40,841 nt of DNA from an uncultured Roseburia sp. (GCA_946002055.1 CAMFYL010000015.1:1-40841); one strand, 5' to 3'. Positions 1 through 7,680 are shown, counted from the first letter of the stretch. Translations and numbers: made by a program. Notes: generated by a model from the letters alone, not told the origin.

Positions 1-53
1 AGAGCACTTGGCTACGGACCAAGGTGTCGGGGGTTCGAATCCTCTCACGCACG
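1..53 (+). tRNA. tRNA-Arg(ACG), 5' end outside the window
   Basis: The anticodon arm CTTGG-CTACGGA-CCAAG is at 7-23, with anticodon ACG at 14-16. The T arm has the loop TTCGAAT at 34-40, and the 3' acceptor strand CACGCAC plus discriminator G ends at 53. The 5' acceptor strand and most of the D arm lie before the window. No CCA is encoded. A terminator follows at once. Confidence 0.93.
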
Positions 54-68
54 TCTTATAAAACGAAA

Positions 69-98
69 AAGACAAGGCAAATTGCCTTGTCTTTTTTC
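69..98 (+). terminator. Rho-independent terminator of the tRNA-Arg transcript
   Basis: The inverted repeat GACAAGGCAA / TTGCCTTGTC (71-91) has almost no loop, is preceded by A residues and followed by a T run. It lies 18 bases after the tRNA end. The A-stem-T symmetry could also let it work on the other strand. Confidence 0.9.
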
Positions 99-167
99 CT
101 TCCCGAAAAAAGACCATTATGTTATACTTTTCCTTGGAGAAAAAATAAGTCAAAGGGGAAGTTGATT

Positions 168-1730
168 ATGGGAAAAGAAGTAGGCAGTTGTCAGCTAGGT
201 AAGATGTATTCCACTGGCAAGGTTCGCAAGCATCGCGAGTGGAGAGGGGTAAAAGATACCTTCTATGATTACGTAAGATGGCTTGGAATCTTGGGGATTT
301 TAGGCAAGTTTATGCTTCATCCAAATAACGTTAAAGGATTCTTTCGTTATCGCTGGATGGTAAATTATCTGGCTGCGCCGATGATGATTGATAGACTGAC
401 GGAGGGGTTCCGCGGTCCGCAGCTTAGAATTGCACATATGCAGTTTGATTTGATTGTGAAGGAGATGGCCCTTTCCATTCAGGATTTGTTTCGTGCAGAC
501 CGAAGAATAGGAAACGATAAGAAGCTGTCTGATCGATGTGTTCTCTTTGACGAGAACGAGATGACAGCTATTATGATGGGATTTCCTACGTTAAAGGGTA
601 TCAGCCGGGAGATTCCTACACTTTACACAGCAAATCTTTTGAACCAGCACTCTGCAGAGCACTACATTGACGTGGCGCAGGAATTTGGGTTGCCGGGAGA
701 TATTTGTCCTATGCCGGAAGCGGAGTGTGGATTTTCCATTGATGATGATTATTGTGTATTAGGTAAGTGCGCTGTACAGTGTAACACCACCTGCGATGGT
801 TCTTTACTTGGAAACGGAGTTATTGCAAAGCGATTGGAACAGGAGGATGGCATTCCTATTTTTCAGCTGGCCACACCTATGCGTCATCGCGAAGATGATG
901 TGCAGGATTATGCTGCTCAGGAGATTCGAAACGCCATTAAGTTTATTGAAGATCAGACGGGAGCCCAGTGGGATTGGGATTACTATTTTGAGTGTGCGAA
1001 GCGGGTGAACTACGCTACCCAGTGCCGTCTTGAGTGGTTAGATATCAATAAGACGGATTATCCTCAGATGCCGGGTATGCTACTCACGCTCTACAATGAA
1101 ACAAATTATCTCGGTGTATGTGGCAAGACACCTATATTTGAAACCATTGATAGAAAGATTTCCAAGATGGTGGAGGATGCATATAAGAATAAGACTATGG
1201 TGGCAAAGGAATACCGTCATCGAGCTGTTGTGTGGGGCGTTCAATCCCAGTATTTCTTCGAAATGTTAAATTGGATGACAAACTGTTGGGGCATTTTGCC
1301 ACTTACCGATATGCTTTCAATGGTAAATGATAAAATGATTGCTGATACAGATACGCCGGAGAATCGCAAGCAGGCTATTTATGATATGGCCTGGCTTACA
1401 GAAAATATGATTATGCGTAATCGTACTCACGGCGGATATCGAGTTCTCCTTGATGAGCTTTGGGAGTTTTGCCAGCAGTTCAATGCAGATGTTGTTATTC
1501 TATGGGAGCATATGGGATGCAAAGCCCTTACAGGACTTCATGGTCAGTTTGAAGAGCAGGCAAGACGGCTTGGTATTCACTTAATATGGGTAACACATGA
1601 TCTTTGTGATCCTAGAATTATGTCTAGACAGGGAATACGAGACCAGATTAACCGATATATGCGAACCGTATTTCGTGAAGAACCACTGGACCCTTCCCTG
1701 GAATATTTACAAGATGAGGTATCTTGGTAA
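168..1730 (+). CDS. 2-hydroxyacyl-CoA dehydratase D-component (HgdB/FldC-like) family protein, solitary
   Basis: This 520-aa protein resembles the D-component family of 2-hydroxyacyl-CoA dehydratases and benzoyl-CoA reductases. In that family a pair of [4Fe-4S] subunits, energised by an ATP-dependent activase, removes water from 2-hydroxyacyl-CoA by a ketyl radical mechanism. The reading frame extends upstream to 24, but that part overlaps the tRNA and terminator. ATG 168 follows AGGGGAA at about 8 bases, so it is the chosen start. A cysteine-rich stretch at residues 180-209 (C180, C187, C196, C201, C205, C209) is the most likely Fe-S ligand region. The C-terminal half (about 430-485) has the alternating hydrophobic pattern of the second Rossmann-like domain. 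No partner subunit, activase or CoA-transferase gene lies beside it, so its substrate is unknown. It is either a component working with distant partners or a family member with another role. Family assignment is firm; function is not. Confidence 0.75.
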   Translation: MGKEVGSCQLGKMYSTGKVRKHREWRGVKDTFYDYVRWLGILGILGKFMLHPNNVKGFFRYRWMVNYLAAPMMIDRLTEGFRGPQLRIAHMQFDLIVKEMALSIQDLFRADRRIGNDKKLSDRCVLFDENEMTAIMMGFPTLKGISREIPTLYTANLLNQHSAEHYIDVAQEFGLPGDICPMPEAECGFSIDDDYCVLGKCAVQCNTTCDGSLLGNGVIAKRLEQEDGIPIFQLATPMRHREDDVQDYAAQEIRNAIKFIEDQTGAQWDWDYYFECAKRVNYATQCRLEWLDINKTDYPQMPGMLLTLYNETNYLGVCGKTPIFETIDRKISKMVEDAYKNKTMVAKEYRHRAVVWGVQSQYFFEMLNWMTNCWGILPLTDMLSMVNDKMIADTDTPENRKQAIYDMAWLTENMIMRNRTHGGYRVLLDELWEFCQQFNADVVILWEHMGCKALTGLHGQFEEQARRLGIHLIWVTHDLCDPRIMSRQGIRDQINRYMRTVFREEPLDPSLEYLQDEVSW

Positions 1731-1775
1731 GAGACAATCCGGTATGAAAAAATAAACGATATGCAAAGAGACCTG

Positions 1776-1810
1776 AAACCCCTATCATCAGAAAAGGTGA
1801 TAGGGGTTTT
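1776..1810 (+). terminator. Rho-independent terminator after the dehydratase-like gene
   Basis: The perfect 12-bp inverted repeat AAACCCCTATCA / TGATAGGGGTTT, with a 10-base loop, is followed by T residues 45 bases after the stop codon. Confidence 0.92.
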
Positions 1811-1873
1811 CTATACAGAATACAGTGTTTGATATTGGGATCATTCTATAGGTAAAAAATAGATAGTAATGTA

Positions 1874-1903
1874 TGAAACTTTTTACCTTATATCATCATC
1901 TAA
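1874..1903 (+). promoter_or_regulatory. ECF-type promoter, probably autoregulated by the sigma factor it precedes
   Basis: TGAAAC (1874-1879), a 17-base spacer, then CATCTAA (1897-1903) match the AAC-N16/17-CGTCTAA layout known for ECF group promoters such as those of SigV/SigW, with one change (CGTC to CATC). It lies 32 bases upstream of the ECF sigma gene. Autoregulation is inferred from the family. Confidence 0.6.
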
Positions 1904-1934
1904 TATATAGAATACAAAAGCAGGAGGTGTAAAT

Positions 1935-2447
1935 ATGGGTTTCTTTTCCCCGAGGAAAAAAGACAAAGAGGAGATAGTGGAAGAAACTCTTCTTACAGAA
2001 TATGACAGATATTATCGGCTGGCTTATAGTTATGTAGGAAATCCGGATGATGCGGCAGATATCGTGCAGGAAGGAGCTTATAAGGCAATCTTACATTGCG
2101 ACACTCTTCACAATACTTCCTATGTAAATACCTGGCTATATCGTATTATGCTCAACGAGATTTTTGCATTTTGCAGAAGGAATCAGAAAGAGCGCGTGCC
2201 GGTGGAGGAAGTGCCGGAGCAGGGCAAGGATGATATATATGAGGATGTGGATCTGATGCAGGCATTACAAGAACTGGACGAGAGAGACCGGGCGGTGATT
2301 GTGCTTCGCTATTTTGAAGAGTACAAGCTGGGAGAAATCGCAGATATATTAGAGGAAAATGTGAGCACGGTGAAAAGCCGACTGTATCGTGGTATCAAAA
2401 AATTGCGATTACATATGGAAGATGAATGGATATGGGAGGAAGCATAG
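1935..2447 (+). CDS. sigV: ECF RNA polymerase sigma factor, SigV-like
   Basis: This 170-aa sigma-70 family protein has only regions 2 and 4. Region 2 (about residues 22-90) contains the YRLAYSYVGNPDDAADIVQE helix pair used for core binding and -10 recognition. Region 4 (about 110-165) carries the DRAVIVLRYFEEYKLGEIA helix-turn-helix and the VKSRLYRGIKKLR recognition helix. AGGAGGT stands 8 bases before the ATG. The stop codon directly abuts the next gene's ATG, an anti-sigma factor of the RsiV type, so the two are co-translated. In the SigV/RsiV system known from Bacillus and Clostridioides, the pair responds to lysozyme. I use the symbol because of the partner; the sigma factor alone could not be told from other ECF members. 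Confidence 0.85.
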   Translation: MGFFSPRKKDKEEIVEETLLTEYDRYYRLAYSYVGNPDDAADIVQEGAYKAILHCDTLHNTSYVNTWLYRIMLNEIFAFCRRNQKERVPVEEVPEQGKDDIYEDVDLMQALQELDERDRAVIVLRYFEEYKLGEIADILEENVSTVKSRLYRGIKKLRLHMEDEWIWEEA

Positions 2448-3323
2448 ATGAGTAAGTTGGAAGAAATGAGACAGGAATATCAAGATTTGCATATGAATGC
2501 AAAACAAGTGGAAGAAATGAAGGAGAGAATGCATCAGGCCAAGGCGGATGGAAAGACAGCGAAGAGATTCCAAAACAAGCCGGTATGGGTAAAGGTGGCG
2601 GCCTCTGTGGCTGTGGCAGCGTTATTGCTGGTGGTGCTTCCCAATACATCTCCCACCATATCCCATGCTATGGAACAGATTCCGGGAATTGGACGCGTGG
2701 TGAAGTTGGTGTCGCGCTATCATTATGCATATGACTCTAAGCGACATTCGGCAGATGTAGATGTGCCGGAGCTGAAAAGTGAGGATAAGTCACTGGAAAA
2801 GACAACAGAAGAAATCAATAGGGAAATAGAGAGCATTACGAAGGAAATCATTGAGGAATTCAAGGCGGGAATGAAGGATCAGGAAGGCTATCAGGATGTG
2901 ATTGTTAAAAGTGAGCAGATTACCACTACGCCGGATTATTTTGTGCTAAAGCTCATTTGCTATCAGGGAGCAGGAAGCGGTGCTGAGTGGGATTACTACT
3001 ATACCATCGATCTGAAAACAGGGGAGAGAATGAAACTTAGTGATTTATTCAAAGAAGGAGCCGACTATGTGACCCCAATCAGTGACAGCATCAAAGAACA
3101 GATGCGAAAACGTATGAAAGAAGACGAAAATGTCCACTACTGGATTGATGAGGAAGAATTCCCACAAATGAATTTTCAATCTATCAAGGAGGAGGAAGAT
3201 TTCTATATCAATGACAAGGGAAATTTGGTCATTTGCTTTGATGAGGGTGATGTGGCTCCAATGTATATGGGATGTGTTTCTTTTGAGATACCTAAGGATG
3301 TTGTGGAGGATGTATGGAAATAA
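2448..3323 (+). CDS. rsiV: Anti-sigma-V factor, RsiV-like, with DUF3298 domain
   Basis: This 291-aa single-pass membrane protein is predicted. An N-terminal cytoplasmic segment of about 45 residues rich in E and K is followed by a transmembrane helix at about 46-64 and an extracellular part. The outside part has a coiled-coil-like charged stretch (about 90-125) and then a DUF3298-type domain (about 165-285) containing YYYTIDLKTGERMKLSDLF and an acidic region near FDEGDVAPMYMG. In Bacillus subtilis the same domain binds lysozyme, which triggers signal-peptidase cleavage and release of SigV; that role is transferred by homology. The ATG abuts the sigma factor stop codon, which itself supports the pairing. 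No clear terminator follows. The immune-sensing role fits a gut organism but is inferred. Confidence 0.8.
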   Translation: MSKLEEMRQEYQDLHMNAKQVEEMKERMHQAKADGKTAKRFQNKPVWVKVAASVAVAALLLVVLPNTSPTISHAMEQIPGIGRVVKLVSRYHYAYDSKRHSADVDVPELKSEDKSLEKTTEEINREIESITKEIIEEFKAGMKDQEGYQDVIVKSEQITTTPDYFVLKLICYQGAGSGAEWDYYYTIDLKTGERMKLSDLFKEGADYVTPISDSIKEQMRKRMKEDENVHYWIDEEEFPQMNFQSIKEEEDFYINDKGNLVICFDEGDVAPMYMGCVSFEIPKDVVEDVWK

Positions 3324-3391
3324 CAATTGTTGGTAGTTCAATTATGGAAAGTCTGTAAATGAGAACAATGGGTTGTCCGGTGCCGAGGCAT

Positions 3392-3510
3392 ATAAACAAC
3401 AGAAGGCTCAGAATAAAATCTGATTTTGTGAAGCTAAGTGAGCTTGACAAAGAAAAAAGGGACATAGAAAATCAGCTGAGCCAATATGATATATTTTTCC
3501 TGTTGTTTAT
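3392..3510. repeat. Pair of perfect 11-bp inverted repeats bounding about 120 bp
   Basis: ATAAACAACAG (3392-3402) is mirrored exactly by CTGTTGTTTAT (3500-3510). A smaller hairpin AAGCT-AAGTG-AGCTT sits between them at 3431-3445. The segment lies between the convergent ends of rsiV and the M20 gene. A 51-codon frame (3368-3523, ATG, no clear ribosome site) runs through it and has a charged E/K-rich stretch. It could be a remnant of a small mobile element or of a degraded gene. No target-site duplication is visible. Confidence 0.35.
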
Positions 3511-3519
3511 GGTAAGGTT

Positions 3520-4743
3520 TTAGTGTTCTTCTAACCAACGCAGAGCTGAATACACATGAATGGCGCTTCCGTAAGGGAGCGCTTTTTCGTCGAAACGAAC
3601 CATTGGATGGTGCTGCGGGTAGAGATATCCCTCCGACGGATGGCCGGCGGCAAGGGCAATCATGACCGTTGGAACCTCCTGGCTCACATAGGCGAAGTCT
3701 TCGGAACCGGCAGATTTGGAAGCACTTCCGCCACCGCTCATAGCGTTAAGCCTGGCAACCGTAAATGCCATGGTATCCCCTAGGAGTTCCTTTGTATATG
3801 TGGCACAGGAATCACTTAAAGCTTTATCGTTTACAAGGGTAGGACAGCCGCTGTCGTAAGAGATACTAACCTCTGTACGAAAGGACTTTCCTACGCCCTG
3901 GGCAATTTCTTCCATTCTATTTTTGATTTGCTCACGCACTTCTTGATCGTAAGCACGGATGCTTCCACGCATGGTAACTTCATCGGGAATTACATTTGCT
4001 GCAGTTCCTGCATGAAGTGATCCAATGGTTAGCGCGGCAGAATCACTCATAGCAAGCTCTCTGGCGTGAATTTCCTGCAGTGCAATCAGAATATGTGCTG
4101 CTGCGTTGAGAGGATCAATGCCGGTGTGTGGCATAGAACCGTGGCATCCCTTTCCTTTTACTGCAATGGTAAAAATGTCTGCAGATGGAGCACTGACGCC
4201 TGGAGAAGAAACGATACAGCTTCCCGGGGCAAATGGCATTCCGGCCATAACGTGAAGCATCAGTGCAGCGTCCACAGAAGGGTTTTCTAAAACTCCATGT
4301 GAAATCATATCTTTGGCTCCTTCGAAGGTTTCTTCTGAAGGCTCAAACATTAGTTTTACGGTTCCCTTAATCTCAGTCTGATGTTTCTTTAATAAACGGG
4401 CAGCACCCAGTAGCATTGCTGTGTGCATGTCATGTCCACAGGCATGCATACAACCATTTTTTGAAGGGAAATCTACTTCTGCCTCTTCTGTGATAGGAAG
4501 AGCATCCATATCTGTGCGAAGTAAAAATGTTTTTCCAGGTTCTTCTCCCGAGATGGTAGCCACCAGTCCAGCCTTTCCACAAGCCTTTGGTTCATATCCC
4601 ATATCTTCCAGCTCTTTTCTTACGTATGCAAGGGTTTCGGGTAAGTTGAAACCAGTTTCAGCATGGGAGTGGATATGGCGTCTGTTGGTTACAAGTGCCT
4701 CCTGCATCTCCATTGCTTCCTGTAATAAAATATTTGCGTCCAT
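3520..4743 (-). CDS. M20 family metallopeptidase / amidohydrolase (hippurate- or N-acyl-amino-acid-hydrolase-like)
   Basis: This 407-aa protein hydrolyses an amide bond in N-acyl amino acids or related compounds with a two-metal centre, as known for the family. Hallmarks are the RRHIHSHAETGF segment near residue 25, LLRTDMDALPITE (metal Asp), CMHACGHDMHTAMLLGAA (metal Cys/His), a FEPSEE motif (catalytic Glu pair) and the late HHPMVRFDEKALPYG segment. A dimerisation domain occupies roughly residues 175-290. There is no signal peptide, so it is cytoplasmic. An earlier ATG lies 30 bases upstream, but AAAGGAGG is placed 7 bases before the ATG at 4743, so that start was chosen. It is a single gene convergent with the sigma operon. 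The exact substrate cannot be read from sequence. Confidence 0.88.
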   Translation of the reverse strand: MDANILLQEAMEMQEALVTNRRHIHSHAETGFNLPETLAYVRKELEDMGYEPKACGKAGLVATISGEEPGKTFLLRTDMDALPITEEAEVDFPSKNGCMHACGHDMHTAMLLGAARLLKKHQTEIKGTVKLMFEPSEETFEGAKDMISHGVLENPSVDAALMLHVMAGMPFAPGSCIVSSPGVSAPSADIFTIAVKGKGCHGSMPHTGIDPLNAAAHILIALQEIHARELAMSDSAALTIGSLHAGTAANVIPDEVTMRGSIRAYDQEVREQIKNRMEEIAQGVGKSFRTEVSISYDSGCPTLVNDKALSDSCATYTKELLGDTMAFTVARLNAMSGGGSASKSAGSEDFAYVSQEVPTVMIALAAGHPSEGYLYPQHHPMVRFDEKALPYGSAIHVYSALRWLEEH

Positions 4744-4812
4744 TCTATTTCCTCCTTTTAGAATTTTTTCCATAGTGATACGTTTCTATACAATAAGTAT
4801 GTGTTAGAGAAC

Positions 4813-4818
4813 ATTATA
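4813..4818 (-). promoter_or_regulatory. Extended -10 promoter for the M20 hydrolase
   Basis: On the minus strand TGC-TATAAT lies about 70 bases before the chosen start. There is no good -35 box, so the TGn extension probably compensates. Confidence 0.45.
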
Positions 4819-4819
4819 G

Positions 4820-5128
4820 CAAGTCTTTGCATTTAAGAAAAGCTATATTGGAAACTGCGCCAAGGGAATCGCTGCCTGCTTTGCAAACGAGAATTCTTCT
4901 TCTGTTGTTTTGACAGAGGAGGAGGAGCGGGAGGCCTTGGAAAACCTGCAAAAAATTGCGGATGAATTTGATATGGACGAACTGATGAAGTGGGAAAAAA
5001 TATATCAACACACAACCGCTCTTCCGGAGCGACAGATTTTTTGGGAAGATATTGTTCAGGCCGTTAAGGATGTTTCTTTTATGGAAATTGTTGAGAAAAT
5101 TGAGGAATATCCATTCACAAACTCATAG
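4820..5128 (+). pseudogene. C-terminal remnant of a probable hybrid sensor kinase
   Basis: An open frame without a credible start runs from the stop at 4817-4819 to a stop at 5126-5128. From about 4910 it encodes an acidic helical segment (TEEEEREALENLQKIADEFD, then the helices around residues DMDELMKWEKIY and VKDVSFMEIVEKIEEY). It resembles the short helical tail that follows the last receiver domain in hybrid histidine kinases of Lachnospiraceae. There is no ribosome binding site, ATG or upstream kinase sequence, so the most likely reading is a 5'-deleted stump. The resemblance is from memory. A real 72-aa protein starting at TTG 4910 is the alternative, but I think it unlikely. Confidence 0.4.
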
Positions 5129-5137
5129 ATTTTGCTA

Positions 5138-5167
5138 TTGTATGTTGGCGGTTATCTCATATATAAT
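5138..5167 (+). promoter_or_regulatory. Sigma-A promoter of the PurF-like gene
   Basis: TTGTAT (5138-5143), 18 bases, TATAAT (5162-5167). The leader to the start codon at 5227 is about 52 bases and shows no known riboswitch. Confidence 0.55.
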
Positions 5168-5226
5168 AATTGTGGCTATTTTTTTAATAGTAATCATTAC
5201 ATCGATTGAGAAAAGGAGACCGAATC

Positions 5227-6633
5227 ATGGGCGGATTTTTTGGCGTAGCATCAAAAGAAGATTGTGTTTTTGACTTGTTTTTTGGAGTGGATTATCACTC
5301 ACATTTAGGTACCCGCCGAGGTGGTATGGCAGTATATGGAGAAAATGGCTTTGACCGTGCCATCCATAACATCGAGAATGCACCATTTCGTACAAAGTTT
5401 GACAAAGATATGCAGGAAATGAAGGGATATTTTGGCATCGGATGTATTTCTGATTACGAACCACAGCCTTTGATTGTACGTTCTCATCATGGTACATATG
5501 CGCTGACAACTGTCAGCAAGATTAACAACGAAAAAGAGTTGCAGCAGAGTTTGTTTGATAGAGGTCATTCCCATTTTCTGGAAATGAGTGGTGGCGATAT
5601 CAACGCAACAGAGCTTGTGGCTGCACTGATCAATCAGAAGGACAACTTGATTGAGGGTATCAATTACGCATTGGAAGTCATTGATGGCTCGCTTTCGCTT
5701 TTGCTTATGAATGAGCACGGAATCTATGCCGCAAGAGATAGGAGAGGACGTACGCCAATTGTTATTGGCAAAAAGAACGGTGCATTTTGTGCATCCTTTG
5801 AGAATTTTGCTTACAAAAATCTGGGATACAGCAACTACAAGGAGCTGGGAGCCGGTGAGATTGTTGTTATGACACCGGATAACTGTGTGACACTGCAGCA
5901 GCCGGGTGAGGACAAAAAAGTTTGTACCTTCCTATGGGTTTACTACGGATATCCGGCAAGTTCTTACGAGGGAACCAGTGTTGAGGAAATGCGTTATCGA
6001 TGTGGTGCCAAAATGGCAGAACGGGATAATGTTAAGCCGGATATCGTAGCCGGTGTACCGGATTCCGGAACAGCCCATGCAGTTGGATATGCAAATCAAT
6101 CCGGCGTGCCTTTCTCAAGACCATTTATCAAATATACACCAACCTGGCCACGTTCCTTTATGCCAACGGTTCAGAGCCAGAGAGATATGATTGCCAAGAT
6201 GAAGATGTTGGCTGTTGAGGACTTGATTCGAGACAAGAGCTTGCTTCTTATTGATGACTCCATTGTTCGTGGAACGCAGCTTCGTGAGACAACAGAATTC
6301 TTATATGAAAATGGCGCCAAGGAGGTTCATATCAGACCTGCTTGCCCACCACTTGTTTATGGATGTAAATACTTGAACTTCTCCCGTTCTTCATCAGAGA
6401 TGGAATTGATTACACGTCGTGTGATTCAGAGATTAGAGAATGGCAATGTCACGGATGAAGTGCTTCAGGAGTACACAGATCCGGACTCAGAGAAGTACGA
6501 AACAATGGTAGAAGAAATTCGAAAGGAATTGCATTTCACATCTCTTCGTTTCAATCGTTTGGATGATATGCTTGAGTCTATCGATCTTGATAACTGCAAG
6601 CTTTGTACATACTGCTGGAACGGACAGGAGTAA
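5227..6633 (+). CDS. PurF-like amidophosphoribosyltransferase homologue lacking the glutaminase active site
   Basis: This 468-aa protein has the two-domain layout of PurF, an N-terminal Ntn glutaminase fold (1-225) and a phosphoribosyltransferase domain (about 230-460). The PRPP loop LLLIDDSIVRGTQ (339-351) is intact. Cysteines at 233, 380, 457 and 460 fall where Bacillus-type PurF binds its [4Fe-4S] cluster. However, the sequence begins M-G-G-F-F-G where PurF has the nucleophilic Cys after Met. The PurF motifs HRGQ..AG, GH.RY.T and HNGN are replaced by HLGTRRGG, GCISDYEP and TTVSKINN. It therefore should not hydrolyse glutamine. It could use free ammonia or another amine with PRPP, or be a regulator. 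ATG 5227 has AAAAGGAG 7-8 bases upstream; the frame extends to 5206 but without a better site. It is a single gene with its own promoter and terminator. No other purine genes are nearby. Confidence 0.8.
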   Translation: MGGFFGVASKEDCVFDLFFGVDYHSHLGTRRGGMAVYGENGFDRAIHNIENAPFRTKFDKDMQEMKGYFGIGCISDYEPQPLIVRSHHGTYALTTVSKINNEKELQQSLFDRGHSHFLEMSGGDINATELVAALINQKDNLIEGINYALEVIDGSLSLLLMNEHGIYAARDRRGRTPIVIGKKNGAFCASFENFAYKNLGYSNYKELGAGEIVVMTPDNCVTLQQPGEDKKVCTFLWVYYGYPASSYEGTSVEEMRYRCGAKMAERDNVKPDIVAGVPDSGTAHAVGYANQSGVPFSRPFIKYTPTWPRSFMPTVQSQRDMIAKMKMLAVEDLIRDKSLLLIDDSIVRGTQLRETTEFLYENGAKEVHIRPACPPLVYGCKYLNFSRSSSEMELITRRVIQRLENGNVTDEVLQEYTDPDSEKYETMVEEIRKELHFTSLRFNRLDDMLESIDLDNCKLCTYCWNGQE

Positions 6634-6643
6634 GAAATCTTTC

Positions 6644-6677
6644 ACAGAGTTCACCACTAGGTGGGCTCTGTTTTTTT
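6644..6677 (+). terminator. Rho-independent terminator of the PurF-like gene
   Basis: The stem ACAGAG..CACC / GGTG..CTCTGT (6644-6671) is followed by seven T residues, starting 10 bases after the stop. Confidence 0.85.
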
Positions 6678-6694
6678 AAAAACATCTGACTAAA

Positions 6695-6731
6695 CAGGTG
6701 TCTTGTCACCTGACAAGAACTATGGTATACT
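6695..6731 (+). promoter_or_regulatory. nadABC promoter with overlapping palindromic operator, probably for NiaR
   Basis: The promoter is TTGTCA (6703-6708), 17 bases, TATACT (6726-6731). The palindrome CAGGTG-N6-CACCTG (6695-6712) covers the whole -35 box, an ideal repressor position. The last gene of the operon encodes a NiaR/3H-type nicotinate-responsive repressor, so this is the natural candidate site. The sequence and position are seen; the pairing with NiaR is inferred. Confidence 0.7.
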
Positions 6732-6764
6732 TTGTTACAAATTTGAAAACTCAGGAGGAAATCA

Positions 6765-7667
6765 ATGCAGATTACACAGGCGATTGAGAAACTGAAACAA
6801 GAGAAAAATGCTGTGATTCTCGCTCATTATTATGTGGATAAGGAGATTCAGGATATTGCAGATTATATTGGCGATTCCTTTTATCTAAGTAAGGTTGCAA
6901 CAAAGGTGGATGCAGAGCGCATCATCTTTTGCGGTGTGGAGTTTATGGGGGAAAGTGCTAAGGTACTAAACCCAGAGAAACGCGTTTTTATGCCAGATGC
7001 CACAGCGGATTGCCCTATGGCTCATATGGCCACCGTGGAGGAGATTGAGAAGGTGAAGGCCACCTATGATGATGTGGCGGTGGTTTGTTACATCAATTCT
7101 ACTGCGGAGTTAAAGTCCCACGCGGATGTGTGCGTCACATCCTCCAACGCAGTGAAGATTGTGAGCAAGCTCCCCAATAAGAATATTTTCTTTATCCCAG
7201 ACAGAAATCTTGGAAGCTATGTGGCAAAACAGGTTCCGGATAAGAACGTGATTTTAAATAGTGGCTGTTGCCCACGTCATGCAAATATGACAGATGATAT
7301 GGTACTTGCTGCAAAGGCAGCACATCCAAATGCAAAGTTTGCGGTTCACCCAGAATGTGTGGAAGATGTACTGAAGCATGCAGACTATATCGGAAGTACA
7401 TCAGGTATTATCGATTATGTGGTGGACACAGATGCAGAAGAATTTTTGATTGGAACGGTAGATGGTGTGTTTGCAGAAATCCAGAAGCGTGCACCAGAGA
7501 AGAAACTCTATACCATCAAGGAAGACCAGACATGTATTAATATGAAAAAGGTTACCTTGGAAAAGGTTTTAGATGTACTTGAAAATGACACCAATGAAGT
7601 TTTTGTAGAACAGGAACTGGCAGACGCCTCCATGAAGCCTTTGGAGAGAATGTTAGCGCTGGGATAG
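6765..7667 (+). CDS. nadA: Quinolinate synthase
   Basis: This 300-aa cytoplasmic [4Fe-4S] enzyme condenses iminoaspartate with dihydroxyacetone phosphate to quinolinate, the second step of de novo NAD synthesis. It has the triplicated NadA fold. Visible motifs are HYYVDKEIQDIADYIGDS near the N-terminus, FCGVEFMGESAKVL (first cluster Cys), LNSGCCPRHANM (second), HPECVEDVLKHADYIGSTSG, and DQTCINMKKVTLEKV near the C-terminus (third cluster Cys). The length is normal. AGGAGG stands 8 bases before the ATG. It is the first gene of nadABC-niaR, with nadB starting 13 bases after its stop. Together they make nicotinate mononucleotide from aspartate. Confidence 0.97.
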   Translation: MQITQAIEKLKQEKNAVILAHYYVDKEIQDIADYIGDSFYLSKVATKVDAERIIFCGVEFMGESAKVLNPEKRVFMPDATADCPMAHMATVEEIEKVKATYDDVAVVCYINSTAELKSHADVCVTSSNAVKIVSKLPNKNIFFIPDRNLGSYVAKQVPDKNVILNSGCCPRHANMTDDMVLAAKAAHPNAKFAVHPECVEDVLKHADYIGSTSGIIDYVVDTDAEEFLIGTVDGVFAEIQKRAPEKKLYTIKEDQTCINMKKVTLEKVLDVLENDTNEVFVEQELADASMKPLERMLALG

Positions 7668-7680
7668 GACGGAAGTTACA

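Noticed and set aside
24-167. N-terminal extension of the dehydratase-like frame
   Set aside because: It covers the tRNA-Arg end and its terminator and has no ribosome site; ATG 168 with AGGGGAA is the real start.
3368-3523. 51-codon frame between rsiV and the M20 gene
   Set aside because: No ribosome site, it spans the inverted repeats and runs into the convergent gene; not called as a gene.
5052-5273. 73-aa frame across the PurF-like promoter
   Set aside because: It overlaps both the kinase stump and the start of the PurF-like gene in another frame; low-complexity translation, no ribosome site.
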